Notes under the pieces: generated by a model
Told to the model about the DNA's origin: nothing
Databases searched by the model: none
What the model saw: only the letters and a program-made list of their open reading frames with translations
From: Hymenopus coronatus
Taxonomy: Eukaryota > Arthropoda > Insecta > Mantodea > Hymenopodidae
DNA length: 64,000 nucleotides
NCBI GenBank assembly: GCA_030762935.1
Contig: CM060892.1
Coordinates: 85,442,827 to 85,506,826, forward strand
Direction of reading: 5' to 3'
Part shown: positions 34,592-46,950 of the stretch, one piece after another
Numbering within the stretch: position 1 is the first letter of the stretch
Layout of the letters: each line of letters opens with the position of its first letter
Translations under genes and position numbers: made by a program

Positions 34592-35400
34592 TTGCCAACA
34601 ACCTAAGAAATCTCAATCGGCACCCATAATTCTTGTCCTTGGTCTGTGGTTCAATACCCCAATTTCACATCCCTATGCGTGACTGTCATATAATAGTTCG
34701 TTTTAAAAAGGTTTTGTAACCCTTATAGATTATTATGATAACAGTAAGTATATTTAAGAGGAGGAAAATATAGTGCTCCGAAGGCTTAGAAGCTACACTT
34801 ATAGAAGCGCGCAATCTGTAGGTAAGGAACACCGCTTAAAGGAAAACGAAACACCATAAGGAAATGCCTGAAACAGTAAATGGGCCACTGAGATGTATAA
34901 AAACTGCTAAATTAGTTTTGAGTGTAGATATTCGTTAACTAGGTCCATTCGACCTTTAAAATCTTACATGATCTAGAGGGATCTAGGTAATGTGAAAATA
35001 TTCAGTGTTATGAACTTGCCCAGTACCCGTGCGTACACATGTGTGCCACAGCCACGCTCATTGATTTTTATGCAGTAAAACACGTCTGATGAGGGAGATA
35101 CGATTTTATCGCCTTAGAAGGGGGAAGAGCTAAACGTGGCATGGAGTATTAGCAAAACCGGCTATGTGACGCTGTGAAAATAGAGCTACTATAAACTATT
35201 GATTAAATTAGCTTTAGAGTTATTGAAAAGTAAATTTCAAATCAATAGAAGTGTTTCACTCATACGAGCACTATTTGTTCATTCTTAGAAAAATAAATAG
35301 GCTTAAGCACTTTCACCTCTAAAAGTTACGGGTGATCCATATTATTAATAAATATGTTCCAGGTATTGATCCTAAAGGTTGTGGTCGTTTACTTTACCCC
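34592..35400. other. unassigned AT-rich stretch
   Basis: Nothing recognised. Confidence 0.5.
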
Positions 35401-35850
35401 AAAATCGATAAATTGTGGGAGCCATTTTGAAATTATGTATAGCAGTTATAGGCTGTACAAAGGAGGGAGACACCAAATGCGTTTTGACCGGCGAGAGATC
35501 TATAGTGATTACTGCCTTTCGGGAGGAAGGGAAGAAGCAACGGAGCCAGAGGAAACGTACCACAGAGACGCGCGGAAATGCTAACACTTGCAAGCTCGAA
35601 AACTCAGCTCATAATGGAGCAGATACCCAACAAAAAAATAAAGATCCGTGCCGTATGTCCGGAACCCCATACGCTACACACCAGAAAAGTGAAAAAGGAA
35701 TGGACAGGAAAGTAGGAACATTTTTGTGGTAGATGGTAAACCACCTCAGCATTCACCAGTCGAAGGGAGTCAAACCGGAACCTCTCGAATGTAAGCCTCG
35801 CGCGGTACCTTGGAGTCACCTTAAACTTATTAGCAAAGCCAAGATCATTA
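35401..35850. other. GC-richer block of unknown nature
   Basis: Several frames are open on both strands (about 105 codons on plus from 35415, 92 on minus to 35882). B-box-like GGAGTCAAACCGGAAC at about 35767 suggests that at least the right part is a tRNA-derived SINE. I recognise no protein. Confidence 0.3.
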
Positions 35851-36159
35851 GGAAAAACTATCTTATCTCCCCCGATTTTCACCTGTTAATACTGTCGGAG
35901 TATCATAGTTATCATTTTAAGAGGTAATGAAAAGGCATAGAAGGATGTTGGCAACATATATCCTTAAGTATTATAGTCATATTCACTGCTCCTATTAATA
36001 TGATAACCAGTTTAATTAAAACAGTTTCATGCTTGGATTTTCCTCCCTGGAAAGTTGTTTAATTTATAAGGTACAATTTGGAGCGTTATTCTGCTCTATT
36101 TGCATTTCACCAAAATATGTAGGTAACTTGCTCGCTAAGCTTACATGCATTATGCACTT
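35851..36159. other. unassigned AT-rich stretch
   Basis: Nothing recognised. Confidence 0.5.
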
Positions 36160-36784
36160 TTTTACTTTCTCCACACGTACTATGTACATAGTGTATAGAG
36201 AAGGTATTGTATTGCACCCAAAAATCCGATACCGAGATTTCACAGGAAATACATGTTTTGGGTCGCCCTGAATAAAAAAAAAAAAAAAAAAAATTTGGAA
36301 AAAGGTCCATCCGTGTGTGAGCGTGAGTGTGTCTGTGGACAGCATAGCTCAAAAACGAAAAGTTTGTTAAATACCAAACTTGGTATTTAAGTTCAGTAGG
36401 TATCTTCCATGGATGCGACACGAATATTTTCAAAAAATCTCCCCAACCCCAACTACACTTAACATGGAAAAATCTTCGAAAATGTATATTTTCTCAAAAA
36501 TAGCCCTTACGTGTTTGATTAAAATATCGTATATTAAAGATATTTACCTGTCAAATAAAATGTATATCTTGAATTCTTCGGGAATAGTCTCTGAAGATTA
36601 CCTTATTCTAGATGTTGTGGACAAAGCGGCGCTGGGGCGGGTGTTTTCCGGTTTCCCCCGCCATCGCATTCCACCGGTGCTCCATCTTCATTCATGTATC
36701 ACCAGTGTCACCGCCTGCGGTGCCATAAGTAGTTAAAGCGGGCGTTAAACACTACCAAAAAAAATTATTCTGCATGATTTTTTT
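36160..36784 (-). mobile_element. R1 repeat interrupted by an S2 SINE
   Basis: It starts TTTACTTTCTCCACACG with palindrome core TACTATGTACATAGT at 36179-36193. The A run at 36272-36291 lies where R1 has a short A/T tract. Internal palindrome AAATACCAAACTTGGTATTT is at 36369-36388. R1 is broken at 36615 by S2, resumes for about 20 bp (TTATTCTGCATGATTTT), then gives way to an S3 SINE. Confidence 0.88.
36615..36764 (+). repeat. SINE family S2, 5'-truncated, nested in R1
   Basis: GTGGACAAAGCGGCGCTGGG, TTTTCCGGTTTCCCCCGCC and GTCACCGCCTGCGGTGCC lead to GGGCGTTAAACACTACC and an A tail. The flanks TTATTCTAGATG (36603) and TTATTCTGCATG (36765) look like a 12-bp target-site duplication with two mismatches. 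Confidence 0.82.
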
Positions 36785-36980
36785 GGTAGGTTGATGTCAT
36801 TTATCCTAGTTGGTCATATCGGATGATGAATGAAATTGGTTAAATAATGCTCCAATGACCTCAGGGTCCATGGAGCATAAATTTACTTTCACTCGTCTTT
36901 TTGGGATAAGGGAAAACCCCGAAAAAAACCTTAACGTAGTAACTCACCCTAAGCGAGATAAGAGCTCGCTACTTGTTGAA
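36785..36980 (-). repeat. SINE family S3
   Basis: CATATCGGATGATGAATGAAA, CTCCAATGACCTCAGGGTCC, CTTTTTGGGATAAGGGAAAACC and AACTCACCCTAAGCGAGAT match the inverted S3 body. The tRNA-like head is missing. Confidence 0.75.
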
Positions 36981-37453
36981 AGTACAGTTTGTTGGAGAAT
37001 AAGTAGAGAGCCATGTAAATGTAATATCACACATTCTTCTTTAAAAAATTAAGATATTCAGCCAATTTTGTGTCGTTTTCAGGGGACACCACGTGAAGGG
37101 AGTCTCTTTTCATCCCACATATTTATTTTTTTATTTTGGAAATTATTTACCTCTAGTAGTTTCGTTTTTATCATAGCATTGGCTTCAGTATCATCTTCAC
37201 ATAATAACCTCAATATAAGTTGACGCCTTTTCGAAATTGAATTACTACTACTGTGTTAATTGCAACAGCACTCTCTTTACTCAAATATACGATTAAGAAC
37301 ATCTTATGCTTGAATCTTTTTATTCTGTTTATTTTACGTCGCTCAACTACTTGTTCATATCGCGACGGATATGTAGTGTGACAAAGTTGTTGATCAGTAG
37401 GGTGCCATCAAATCTAGCTGCTTTTCACCGTCTGTGAAATGAAAGTAAATGAC
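36981..37453. other. unassigned AT-rich stretch
   Basis: Nothing recognised. Confidence 0.5.
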
Positions 37454-37530
37454 GTTTTATTTATGGACGCTCTTTAACTGTTGTGGTTCTCAGCGTCCCA
37501 TTCTATATTGGGCGTGAAAGACCGCTATCT
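37454..37530 (-). repeat. SINE family S1, 3' fragment
   Basis: It matches only the end of S1 distal to the tRNA head (TTTATGGACGCTCTTTAACTG, then CCATTCTATATTGGGCGTG, then AAAGACCGCT). This is the usual outcome of 5' truncation during retroposition. Confidence 0.8.
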
Positions 37531-37687
37531 GTGGACAGAGGCATCGTAACTGTAATTACATATATTTTCAGTTTTACTGCTGCTTCAGATTGAAGGTAAA
37601 ACTTTTGGGTCATGGTATCTATTAAATATCCAACCAGGTATTTACCTTGACGATCAAGGGAAACCTACGAAAAAATATACATTAAAA

Positions 37688-37785
37688 AAAAAGACAGCCA
37701 GATTGGTCTACCTACGGGATTTGAACCTAAGACTTCTCGAATGCGGGCCACAGATGTTATCGCATGAGTTACCCCGCTCGGTTAA
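37688..37785 (-). repeat. tRNA-like SINE head remnant
   Basis: ACGGGATTTGAACCTAAGACTT is an inverted B box and ATCGCATGAGTTACCCCGC fits an inverted A box with tRNA-like spacing. The body to its left is not recognised. Confidence 0.5.
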
Positions 37786-39585
37786 GTTGGAAATAAATGC
37801 GAGTAATAAGCGTTCATAGCATTACCAACTTGAGATCCTAATATCATTGTTACCCATAGGTACTCTGTGAGTGCACACATGCAAATATACCTATAATAGC
37901 CACATCCACTTCACTCCGAGCTTATTATCGTTGAAAGTTGGCGCAGAGTTTCTCTATACCTACAATTCGTTAATCTCTGGACTTGAAAGAGCATTGCTAT
38001 TTGCGTGTTACGGTAGTTTTCCCTACATCATTCTGATAAATGGATGCACAGACAGCAATTTTAATGCTACCTGCCACGACTTGCCCTCCTAGGATCCTTC
38101 CATTTATGTAATTACTTTAATCTTCTTTGTGCAGCATTGGCTAAGTAGGCAGGATAAGGCATCCTGGAGTAGCGTGTTCATTCAGGTAACTTGTCCAATT
38201 TTATTTTTTGATTGCGTCTATGCTTTGCAGCATTACAAAGGATTATCATTTCTATAAATGTATGTCATCGCATATAGCACATCTAGGGTGCAATTAACAG
38301 CGGTCCCTGAACTTGTGGATGTCTGCAGCAGTCTCAAGAATGAGTTTGTTTGTGGATAACCTCACCCAACCATTGCGTGAATGAGATTAGATTAAATCAC
38401 AAGTATGTGTTTACATTTCATCTGTAGTATTTACTTCTGTCGCAGTGTTGCCAACTGTGTAGTTTAAACTGTACATTTACGATTTTCGGCCTTATCTGTA
38501 TGTACGGTTAGGACAGTAAATACGGTCCTATGATATAAGTAAAATTGTTTTTTAAATTGGACAACTCTTACTCGTTAGTTATCCCTACAAGACGTACGTA
38601 CTACCGATGCAGACCATTTTTTACAAGTAAGCTGTAAAGGGTTCAACTTTGGAGAACCCATTATTGCCATTGCTTGCTGTCCTCACGCCGAAAAGATGGT
38701 TGGTGGATGAGAGTGAATTTACTGATGCCTCTGCCACAGTTACCCTATTTCCATGTCATCATGATAGGTTATAATGGGGGCAGAGGGAAATCGACAACGA
38801 ATGCCAAATGTTGACACCACTTTCTCAGGGTGTTAAGATACCACTAATTCAAATGAAAATGAATTTTGGTGCCCATTGTTGACATTTTAAGACGGTGAGT
38901 TTTTTTCCTCTGTCTCAGGTTTCTTTCTCGACCCTAGGTTGCCGTTCTCGAATACCGATTTCGGACGTGTATTTACCAAATTAATTTAATATTAAAGTGA
39001 GACAGAAATCGACATTGTATAGTTACTGGATAATGATGAAGCATCATTCACTTTTGGAGAATAGTTATGGTGAGTGAACCTAAGTGGATGTTTATTGACT
39101 CATTTGGTGTTGATCTTTTATCTTTTTTAAATTGATATTTCCTTTATTTCTTGTACAAAGTTGCTTATATAATGCGCATTTTAATTTTTTTTTTAAATTG
39201 GCAACGTACTGTTTTCTGTTCAGAAATTCGGTTCATTATTACATGCCTATGTGGTTTTTTGATTGTGAAAGGTTGACAACACTGGGCAAAACAGGTAAGA
39301 GAGGGCCAGTCTAGGAATCCGACTGACGGCCTCACACCCATATGCGCACATTTAGAAGAGGTCTACCATCATCAATGATATTTTACGTGACCCACAGTAG
39401 GCTACCGGTCGTAAATCCTCGTAAATTATTTGAAGGGTCGCAGTTTTTTAAATATAGTATAATCATAGTCTTTCAGTAGGCTCCAGTTCTATATATGGGC
39501 CGAAAAATGCCGTGCGTCGTACAATAAATTTAATGTATTTGCATGTTTGTACATTATTATTAAGGTGAGAGAACTTTCTTTAATT
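37786..39585. other. long unassigned stretch
   Basis: About 1.8 kb with no recognised repeat, transposase motif or splice-flanked exon. Confidence 0.45.
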
Positions 39586-40159
39586 TTTACTTTCTCTACT
39601 GCGTACGTAAGTATGGTGAGTTTTATTCAAATCAAAAGTTAAATGTCGTTCACTATAAATGTATGTTTTGACGTCCCCTTAAATAAACATATTTTAGAAA
39701 AAGGTTCGTGTATGTCTGAACAGCATAACTCAAAAACAACTTAATATTTGTTTTTTACCTCCAAGGATACGACACAAGAAAATCCCCTCACTCCAAAGTA
39801 CCCTTTACATGTAGCTTTTCGAAAATTTTGATTTTCTCAAAAACGGATCTTACTATTTTGATTAAAGTACAATGTTTAAGATAGTTTATTACAAATTATA
39901 GTATATTTTGAATTTCGAAAAATTGTCCATAAAGTCCTCTTCGTTCTGAATAACCTTGCATGACTGTTAAAGCGTAAAAGATAGCCACAAACTTCCTACA
40001 TTTTTGTGTACATTTTTGAAATGTTTCTAGATATTAGATTCAATCCTTTTCTCAGAAAGTATTCGTTCGCTTTTCTTTTAACTCCAGGGCATGCATAGAT
40101 CATATTTAATTATATAGCGATCGCCCTTGAAAAGATTTGATATCGCCTTAGCCTAGTCT

Positions 40160-40193
<34 letters not shown>

Positions 40194-40435
40194 ATTTAAA
40201 TGGCTCAAATAATTTCTGAATTTATAATTATTAATGCTGTATATATTATTCATACTTAGCAAAACGTGGTAAGTAGAGATATAATTATGATAGTAGAAGT
40301 GAACCCTAATTTGTGTTGCACCTATTAGGAAATAATAAGACCGTTTCTGCCAGTGTTTATCTTATCATCATGAAATAGAAGAACACGCGTTTATAACAAT
40401 AGTTTGTTGCGGCATAGATAAAGGCATATGAATTT
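39586..40435 (-). mobile_element. R1 repeat broken by a (GT)n tract
   Basis: It starts TTTTTACTTTCTCTACTGCG. At 40160 a (GT)n tract and about 130 bp of unrelated AT-rich DNA replace part of the element. R1 resumes at about 40328 (GGAAATAATAAGACCGTTTC) and ends near AAGGCATATGAAT. The palindrome is decayed. Confidence 0.75.
40160..40186. repeat. (GT)n microsatellite
   Basis: About 13 units, lying inside the R1 copy but not at its usual CA-tract position. Confidence 0.95.
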
Positions 40436-41657
40436 AAAATATGTTTTCTGATAATATAGTCCTACCATTTTATAGCAAGAACTCAGAGATATTCATTGTT
40501 ATAGGTTTAAATTTTGTGTAACTTAGGAGTAATCTAAGTAAAAAAACGCTTTCATTTCGACCACTTTACGCCGGGTTGTTTGTTGAAATTGAAACCGCGG
40601 TGTTATTGTATTGATCAATATCAAATGCTTCGAATGTGAGCAAAATTGTTATAAGCCATAGTGACTTTTCCATTACTTTCTAATGATGAGCTCAATGTAA
40701 CGTAACATGAAAGTCTAACACATCGTATTAAGTGGAGCTATTTGGGGTTAATTTAACGTGAAATGACTTAACCCGGCGTAGCTTAAGAGTGTGACAGTGC
40801 CAAACTTTTCCTTTTTGTTAAGTGATGTCATATGGTAATTAGAACCAATCGGCTTGAAGTAGTAGCAGCATTAAATCTAGAACAAGAATGATTATAACGT
40901 TATTGTACTATTAGTTAAAGTGCATTCTAATAGGTCTTCAATTTAATTCATTTCTTAACTTCACGTTACGTTCCGTCATGTTAATTAAATCTCATCGTAA
41001 TTCCAGTTTAAATACTGCAAATTTTATGTTATAATTCCATACTGACGAATTAATTAATCTAATATACTTTTCTATAGTTACATTTTGAACGTTAAATCCT
41101 AAGATGTCAAAATAAAAGTTTAAATAATTCTTGTCTTGTTCCCCCTCCCCTTTTCTTTCACTTCTTCAATGAGTGTTATAAGATTAACTTTATTGCTTCT
41201 AATGTGTAACAGTTGTTTATTTTTCAAAATATTGCACATTGTAAGCTGTAATTAATTCGAGGAATATTCTCTTGGTAAAGAGCACTACGAGAGGGAAAGG
41301 AAAGAGAATGAGCATGCGTAAACTAGCAAGTCGATTACAGTTCGACAATGTTGAGAAGCCTCTCACCACACACAACAGTGACAAAGTAGTTGCCGCTATT
41401 CCTTCTTTTCCTTGTATACAGTTTGATTCAAACTAGCCACACATTTTTTAAAATTATTCAGTTTGTGATCAATGTTAACTGAAACTTAAAGCATTTTTGC
41501 TGTATTAGTTAACGAGTTAACCATATTTACCGTGATTCAAAACCATAATGGATGCTTTAACTAAAGTTGAGGGTTTTACTTTGTAGGCAGCTAAGGTTGC
41601 AAACTAGTGTCCTGAAATTTGTAAGTTTCTTCAGATAATGAAGTGTTGATTAGTAGC
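40436..41657. other. unassigned AT-rich stretch
   Basis: Nothing recognised. Confidence 0.5.

Positions 41658-41700
<43 letters not shown>
41658..41700. repeat. (TAT)n trinucleotide microsatellite
   Basis: About 14 ATT-type units, uninterrupted. The Tyr-run frame across it is an artefact of the repeat. Confidence 0.97.
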
Positions 41701-43423
41701 GTGGAAGTGATTTTATTGAACGCCTTAAGTTTTCATTTGCTCTATATCACGAGTTTGTAGTTGGAGGCTATAATGCGGTTTATCTCCATGAATCCAAGAT
41801 CAAAGAAAATCACATTCTTGTATTTTGCGTGTTTCCGGTTAGTTTATGGACGTTATTCTATACCATGAAAATAAATTGGTAAAATTGTTCAGAAATTTGA
41901 AGAAAGAGGTTTTAACTCCACAAATATACTGGTAGATAATTAATAAACCAGAATTACTTACTCGCAATGGAGAAAGTTTTAAAAATCATTTAAAAACTAA
42001 GAGGCTGCTAATGACCGCAATTCCATTTCAAAAAATTATACTGTTTTTGTATTAGACGGTATTCTGAGACGAGCTGATTTCTTCTGAGAATCTTAGTGCC
42101 TGAGCGCAAAGTTGCATTTAATAACGCTAATGCGATTTTACTTAATTTGTCATCGTGAAATTAACCGTGTCAAAAAGTGTATGTTGTTGCGAGGATTACA
42201 ACTGGCCTTAATGACTTCATCCTTAGAATGAACAGACAGTAAAAGATACCGTTGTCGGACTCCCTTGTTATCCTATAATCATTACTTTTTGCTTCATTTT
42301 CTGTGTGTCAAGTTTATTAGGTCTTGCCTTTCACGAACCGCCGCTTTCATGACATGAAATCGAGGTATCATTATTGCATGTAATGATGATGCCGCAGCAA
42401 CTCATTTAGCAAGATTCGAACCTAGCTAATAACCTGAAAGCGTTATAGTCGATAGTCTTCTGTATAGTCGTTAAGTAGACGATTTGCTGCTTCCTTCTTG
42501 TGCGCCTTTTTTTTTCTTCTTCTTCTTTTCTTTCTTGTGCTTCTTTTTGTTTCAGGATTGTCATTCGCATGAAATGTTGTTGTAATTGTCTTCTATACAT
42601 GTTAACTATGTTAGCTAATTAAATGTTTAACTTTTTTCAACAATAGGCTCATTAGTGCTTTTAAATTGTGTAGAGAAAAGCAATGCAGCTGAGATTTACT
42701 TGACTGTTTTATGAGTAGAAGAAAGTGTTATTATATAGATTGGAAGAAATAAATACAATGACATAGGCATTATTTTTTTTTTTTACTGCGCCATTTCATC
42801 ATTACAAATATTCGCTAAATGGTGGTACTGTTTTATGGGCAGCTTTTATGCTTATTACCAGTTGCGCCAACTAGCGTGTAATTTTTTTCCATGTGATTCA
42901 ATGGGTTGTATAAATAGCGGGCGTTAAAATTTGTGGTAATGATAACCATGATTGGTCGAAACATGTCGTCCGTGCTGTAGAATGAAATTGTTTAAAACAG
43001 ATGCACTTTCTTGTTTTCGTAGCAGGGTAAATTATGTTTTTACTTTTTCTGCTCTCGATTTTGCATAGATGAAAGACAGTGTTCGATTCAAAAAATGGAT
43101 AGCACAATTCCCCCCCCCCCCAAATAAAACACGAACATAATGGGACATAAAATTACAAGATGTTTTGTAAATCCCTCGAAATACATGGAAGATCTATTCT
43201 TTTTATTTTCTTAAAATTGGCCTAACGATCTGAGTAAACTGCACATGTTTAACGTGTTTTAAATAGCCGACGAAATTTCCAAATTGAGTTTTAAAACTGA
43301 GCAACTATTTCAATACCTCGTGAACTAAAACGGTGTTCGAAATACGTGTTCCTTAGTATTCGTATGTGATTACCATGTTTGCACATTTTAAGGAATACGT
43401 TTTGAACTTTCAGTAGCCGTACC
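41701..43423. other. long unassigned stretch
   Basis: About 1.7 kb. An inverted B-box-like AAGATTCGAACCTAGC at 42410 hints at a SINE remnant. A pyrimidine-rich tract at 42507-42550 and a C run at 43111-43120 are simple sequence. Otherwise nothing is recognised. Confidence 0.4.
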
Positions 43424-44035
43424 TTTTTAGTTTCTCTAGCACGTATTTAGTACATACAATGTGCATAGTAGGTAAAGAAGGTATTGTATTCCACCCAAAA
43501 TTCTGTGTTGATATAAGTTCTATAAGTTTTATAAAAAGGTCCCCGCGCGCTCGTGTGTGTGTGTGTGGACAGCATAGCTTAAAAGACCGTCAAAAACCAA
43601 ACTTGGTATTTATGTTTAGTGTCTTCCAAGGATGCACACGAAGATTAAAAAATCACCCCTCCACAATCTACCCTTTACATGGAATGGCTTTTTGAAAATT
43701 TTGTTTTCTCAAAAATGGCTCTAAACAATTTTGATATTTTAGAACTGGCCCTTTTTAGAATCTCCTTGTTATTGCTTTGAATTTTAAACTACCTGGCTTT
43801 TCTCAAACGGAACCGAACCTCAATTGTTTCACATAGCGACCAGCTTTTAAATCATTTGACTGTCGCTATAGCATAATGTATTCCCCTATTCTATTACAAT
43901 GAGGCAAATAATAAGATCAATTCTGCTGATTATCTCGATTAGCATGACTTGGATAAAACGCTCATCTTTTTAGGAATAATTTGTAGTTGGAACAACTAGA
44001 GAAATGTATGTGAATGAAACACATCAGATATTTTA
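43424..44035 (-). mobile_element. R1 repeat, internally deleted
   Basis: It begins TTTTTAGTTTCTCTAGCACG and includes palindrome remnant TACATACAATGTGCATAG. The CA-tract position (43554-43567) reads (GT)7. It ends GAATGAAACACATCAGATATTT. About 250 bp of the consensus is missing from the middle. Confidence 0.85.
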
Positions 44036-44774
44036 TCATGAGCTCACGACTGACCTTTACGCAGTTATCGTGGCCGCCTATGAATGTGTTGAGCAAAGTT
44101 TTTTATTAGGAAATTTAACAATTTCCTGCGAGCTGTTAACAGAATGGACAATTTGTTGAATAGCTATAAGATTATGGATGGGTAAAAGCATTGTCGATTT
44201 GTGTTTTAAAGTGTGTTTATATATAATTTGCTGCACGTGTATTCTTAGTTTTAAGTTGAGATAAGAGTAAGAGGTCATTTCCAATGCAAATTGGAACATA
44301 ACTACGTTAAACTTAAACATAACTTTTAGGCCATATGTTGTCATACAAAAACCAGAAATAGAAACATAAACTGCAGTCAATTCCAAAAGAACATGAAACA
44401 TCGGGGCTCGACAGTTCATAAGACAAAAGATGTGTACAGGTATCAAAATGAACAAGGACGTTCGCTAACAAAGCATCATGATCATCGCTGTTAATTTTAC
44501 TACGATTTTTATGCATATCCCTGTGATTCCTGGCCCGTGATTTTACACAGCCAGTTAGCGAGTCAACTTATACCGATGGAAAATCTGATGTTACATGGGA
44601 AAGCAGTCACATAAGGAGTTGTAAAGAGAATCGCTCTCTAATAGCTTAGTTTTTGACATAGGCATAAACCTGATAACTTGAATCTTGCAAACTTATTAAG
44701 TTCAATTTAATTTCGTGTTTATACTTATTTTTTTCGTAATTATTTATGAACGGTTCCACAATAATACACATCAT
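44036..44774. other. unassigned AT-rich stretch
   Basis: A 125-codon minus-strand frame (44455 to 44078) is open. It is rich in Ile, Val, Phe and His, with no splice context or motif that I recognise. It is probably fortuitous. Confidence 0.4.
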
Positions 44775-45250
44775 GTGTTTCACTCAGAAGTTTTGAGGAC
44801 CCTCTGACCCTCCCCCAATAAAATCATTTCAGGAAAGGGTCCGTATGAATGAGTAATATAATACAAAAATGAAAAGTTGTTTGTAAACCAAACTTGGTAT
44901 TAAGTTCCCCGTCTATCAAGGATGCGACCTGAAGATTTTCAGAAAATCCCCCTAGCCCAATTACCCGTTAGATAAAGTTTTAGAATTTAGACGATTCTGA
45001 TTAAAATACCATTTGTGTAAAAATGCTTAATCATAAATCAACTGCATATCTTACATTTTCTGGGAATGGCCTCTGAACTATACTTCGTTCTGGATGAATT
45101 TTCCATAACTTGTAGACTGTAAGAGAGAAACAAAATCTTACTATACAAAAATGTTCATTTCGTTAAAGCAGTAATTTGTAAAATATATTTTTTTTCTAAA
45201 GCCAATCCAAGACATTCCTCGTTATTGGTTTTAATTTTCCAATACTTAAC
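44775..45250 (-). mobile_element. R1 repeat, decayed remnant
   Basis: Words AAACCAAACTTGGTATTAAG, AAGGATGCGACCTGAAGATT, GGAATGGCCTCTGAAC and ACTGTAAGAGAGAAAC are in R1 order. Both termini are lost. Confidence 0.7.
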
Positions 45251-45570
45251 CCTTTTCTCAAATGGTAAGTCGTGTTAAGCTTATGTTATGGTTAGTTTAA
45301 TTTTCATTGTGAATGGGGTCTAAGATTTTGTGTACTGGCTTTCCATATTTTCATTCTTTTGAGACCTTAGCAATGGTGATCCAGCCTTCATCGCATTGAG
45401 TAAATTGTGAGGTCAATTAGATTTGATGCATAACATATTTTACCCTTCTGTTTGTGCAAACTTATTATTTATAGCAATGTGTAATATCTTACCATTATAT
45501 TGATCAGGTAAGGTAGGCTAAAAAGACATTACTTTGATGTACGTAAATACACCCACTGGAAGGTACTCAC
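45251..45570. other. unassigned AT-rich stretch
   Basis: Nothing recognised. It would be intronic if the exon at 45571 is real. Confidence 0.4.
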
Positions 45571-45848
45571 ATACACATAGCGCTCGTGAGACTGTGTGAC
45601 AGTCTCCCAGTAAAAATAACCAGCAGATCTGTATTTATAGCTGGAGATATTGTCTACTTCCAGGAGAGAGTTTCCTGTCTGGTACGGATCCGTAAACCCA
45701 TTACCACTGTGTTTCAAACATTTCTCGTGAAATTGGATGGGTTGTCGGCAGAAATTGGTGACCGCTGCTGTGGAGAGCGTTGTCTTGTTCCTCTCGGCCT
45801 GACAATTCTGGACAACTCGAAATATCGACTGCGGCCAGTAGACTTGAG
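45571..45848 (-). CDS. candidate internal coding exon, 278 nt
   Basis: On the minus strand an acceptor (TTGTTTAATCATAG|CTCAAG at 45849) and a perfect GTGAGT donor at 45570 bound a frame open throughout. It has two leading bases plus 92 codons, so it ends in phase 0. Codons are frequently G/C-ending, unlike the AT-rich flanks. The peptide begins QVYWPQSIFRVVQNC, has FCRQPIQFHEKC in the middle, and ends near YFYWETVTQSHERYVY. I do not recognise a family. The plus strand is also open across the block to a TAA at 45858, with no good acceptor, so minus is preferred but not certain. Confidence 0.42.
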
Positions 45849-46349
45849 CTATGATTAAACAAGTAGTAATGTTTGGTGACAATTTAATGTATTAATCTAC
45901 TACATAGTTGTGAAAGTTGCGCATTTACTCCCCATATACCGAATGCTTTCCGCGCAAGCAGGCGATTTAACATTTCAAGCTTATAAATTACCTATCTTGT
46001 TTGCTCGGTGAAGCTCGTAGCATTGTTGAATGTTTACTTGGCTCCTATTGACTTTCTGTAACTGCAGAACGGGATGAACACGCCTAATCTATGCTATACT
46101 TTTTCTGAATTTGTTTTGAGCAAGTGTTACACGGAACTAAGCTCAGGAAAGGTTTCATTAATGTAAACAGCGAAGAAAAAATTGTGGTGGAAATAGAATA
46201 TGGATATATATTAGGAAGAGGCAAGAATGAAATCAACGCTACTCTTGAAGCTCAAACCATCGAAAGCATCTCAAACACACACCATGCCTTTCCCCCCCTT
46301 TTTCTTTTTTTCTCAATTACCCGAAAGAAAATTGGATATTATGATTTGC
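45849..46349. other. unassigned stretch
   Basis: A plus frame from about 46124 reads partly protein-like (GFINVNSEEKIVVEIEYGYI), but it crosses into low-complexity pyrimidines and then the R1 remnant. I do not call it. Confidence 0.35.
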
Positions 46350-46650
46350 CAAAATTACTGTTTGAGGCTCTCCGAATTCCCGACACTTTCCAAAGCATTG
46401 GTTAGAAGGTCCACGACGCGCGCGCATGTATGTGAACGACATAACACCAACTCGGATGTTCAATGTATTCCAAGGATGGCGCAAAATCTTTAAAGAAAAC
46501 CTACCCACCCAAAACCACCCTTAGATGATACTTTTTTTCGAAATACTTGATTTTCTTAAAACGAGTACAACAGATTTGATTAAAATAATAAAATACCAGC
46601 TGTTTTAAGATTTTGTGTAGAAAAGGCTAAAAGTATAACAGCAAACCAAT
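46350..46650 (-). mobile_element. R1 repeat, decayed remnant
   Basis: AGGTCCACGACGCGCGCGC occupies the CA-tract position. TTCCAAGGATGGCGCAAAATC and TTTTTTTCGAAATACTTGATT follow in R1 order. Both termini are absent. Confidence 0.6.
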
Positions 46651-46784
46651 AGATTCTTTACATTTAATGTTTTGACTAAATTTAATTATTTCGGCAGGAT
46701 AGGCCCTTGTCTTTGTCAATTTCCGCTCGAAACCGATCCAGTCCTCATCAAAGACTGTTTGGCATGATGTTATATTTCTATTAA

Positions 46785-46950
46785 ATTTACAGACTCACAC
46801 ACATTTACTCTCTCACTCTATACTTCCAGAGTAAGGAAGATGGGAAATAATCCTGATAAAAGAAAAACTACCATCCTTACCCCCGGAATTGAACCCGGGG
46901 CCTTTGGATCGGGAGGCTAGCATGTTAACTTCTTGACCACAGAGGCAGTA
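46785..46950 (-). repeat. SINE family S4
   Basis: The inverted body CTATACTTCCAGAGTAAGG is followed by the inverted head CCCCGGAATTGAACCCGGGGCC (a good B box) and TAGCATGTTAACTTCTTGACC over the A-box position. The C/T-rich CTCTCTCACTC next to the body mirrors the GA tract of the copy at 13625. Confidence 0.75.

Noticed and set aside
36029..36433. Similar frames on both strands (reading YIVYREGI...HPKIRYRDFTG) also present at 50028
   Set aside because: These are the R1 3' end read in coding frames. Other copies have stops and indels at the same places, so there is no protein conservation.
41643..41882. 79-codon frame with a poly-Tyr run
   Set aside because: The Tyr run is the (TAT)n microsatellite. 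The downstream part has no splice support.
44078..44455. 125-codon minus-strand frame
   Set aside because: Composition is typical of AT-rich non-coding DNA read in a chance open frame, with no splice context or motif.
46860..46945. Possible functional tRNA gene on the minus strand
   Set aside because: Although a B box is good, the flanking sequence matches the S4 SINE body and no full acceptor stem or anticodon arm can be folded by eye.
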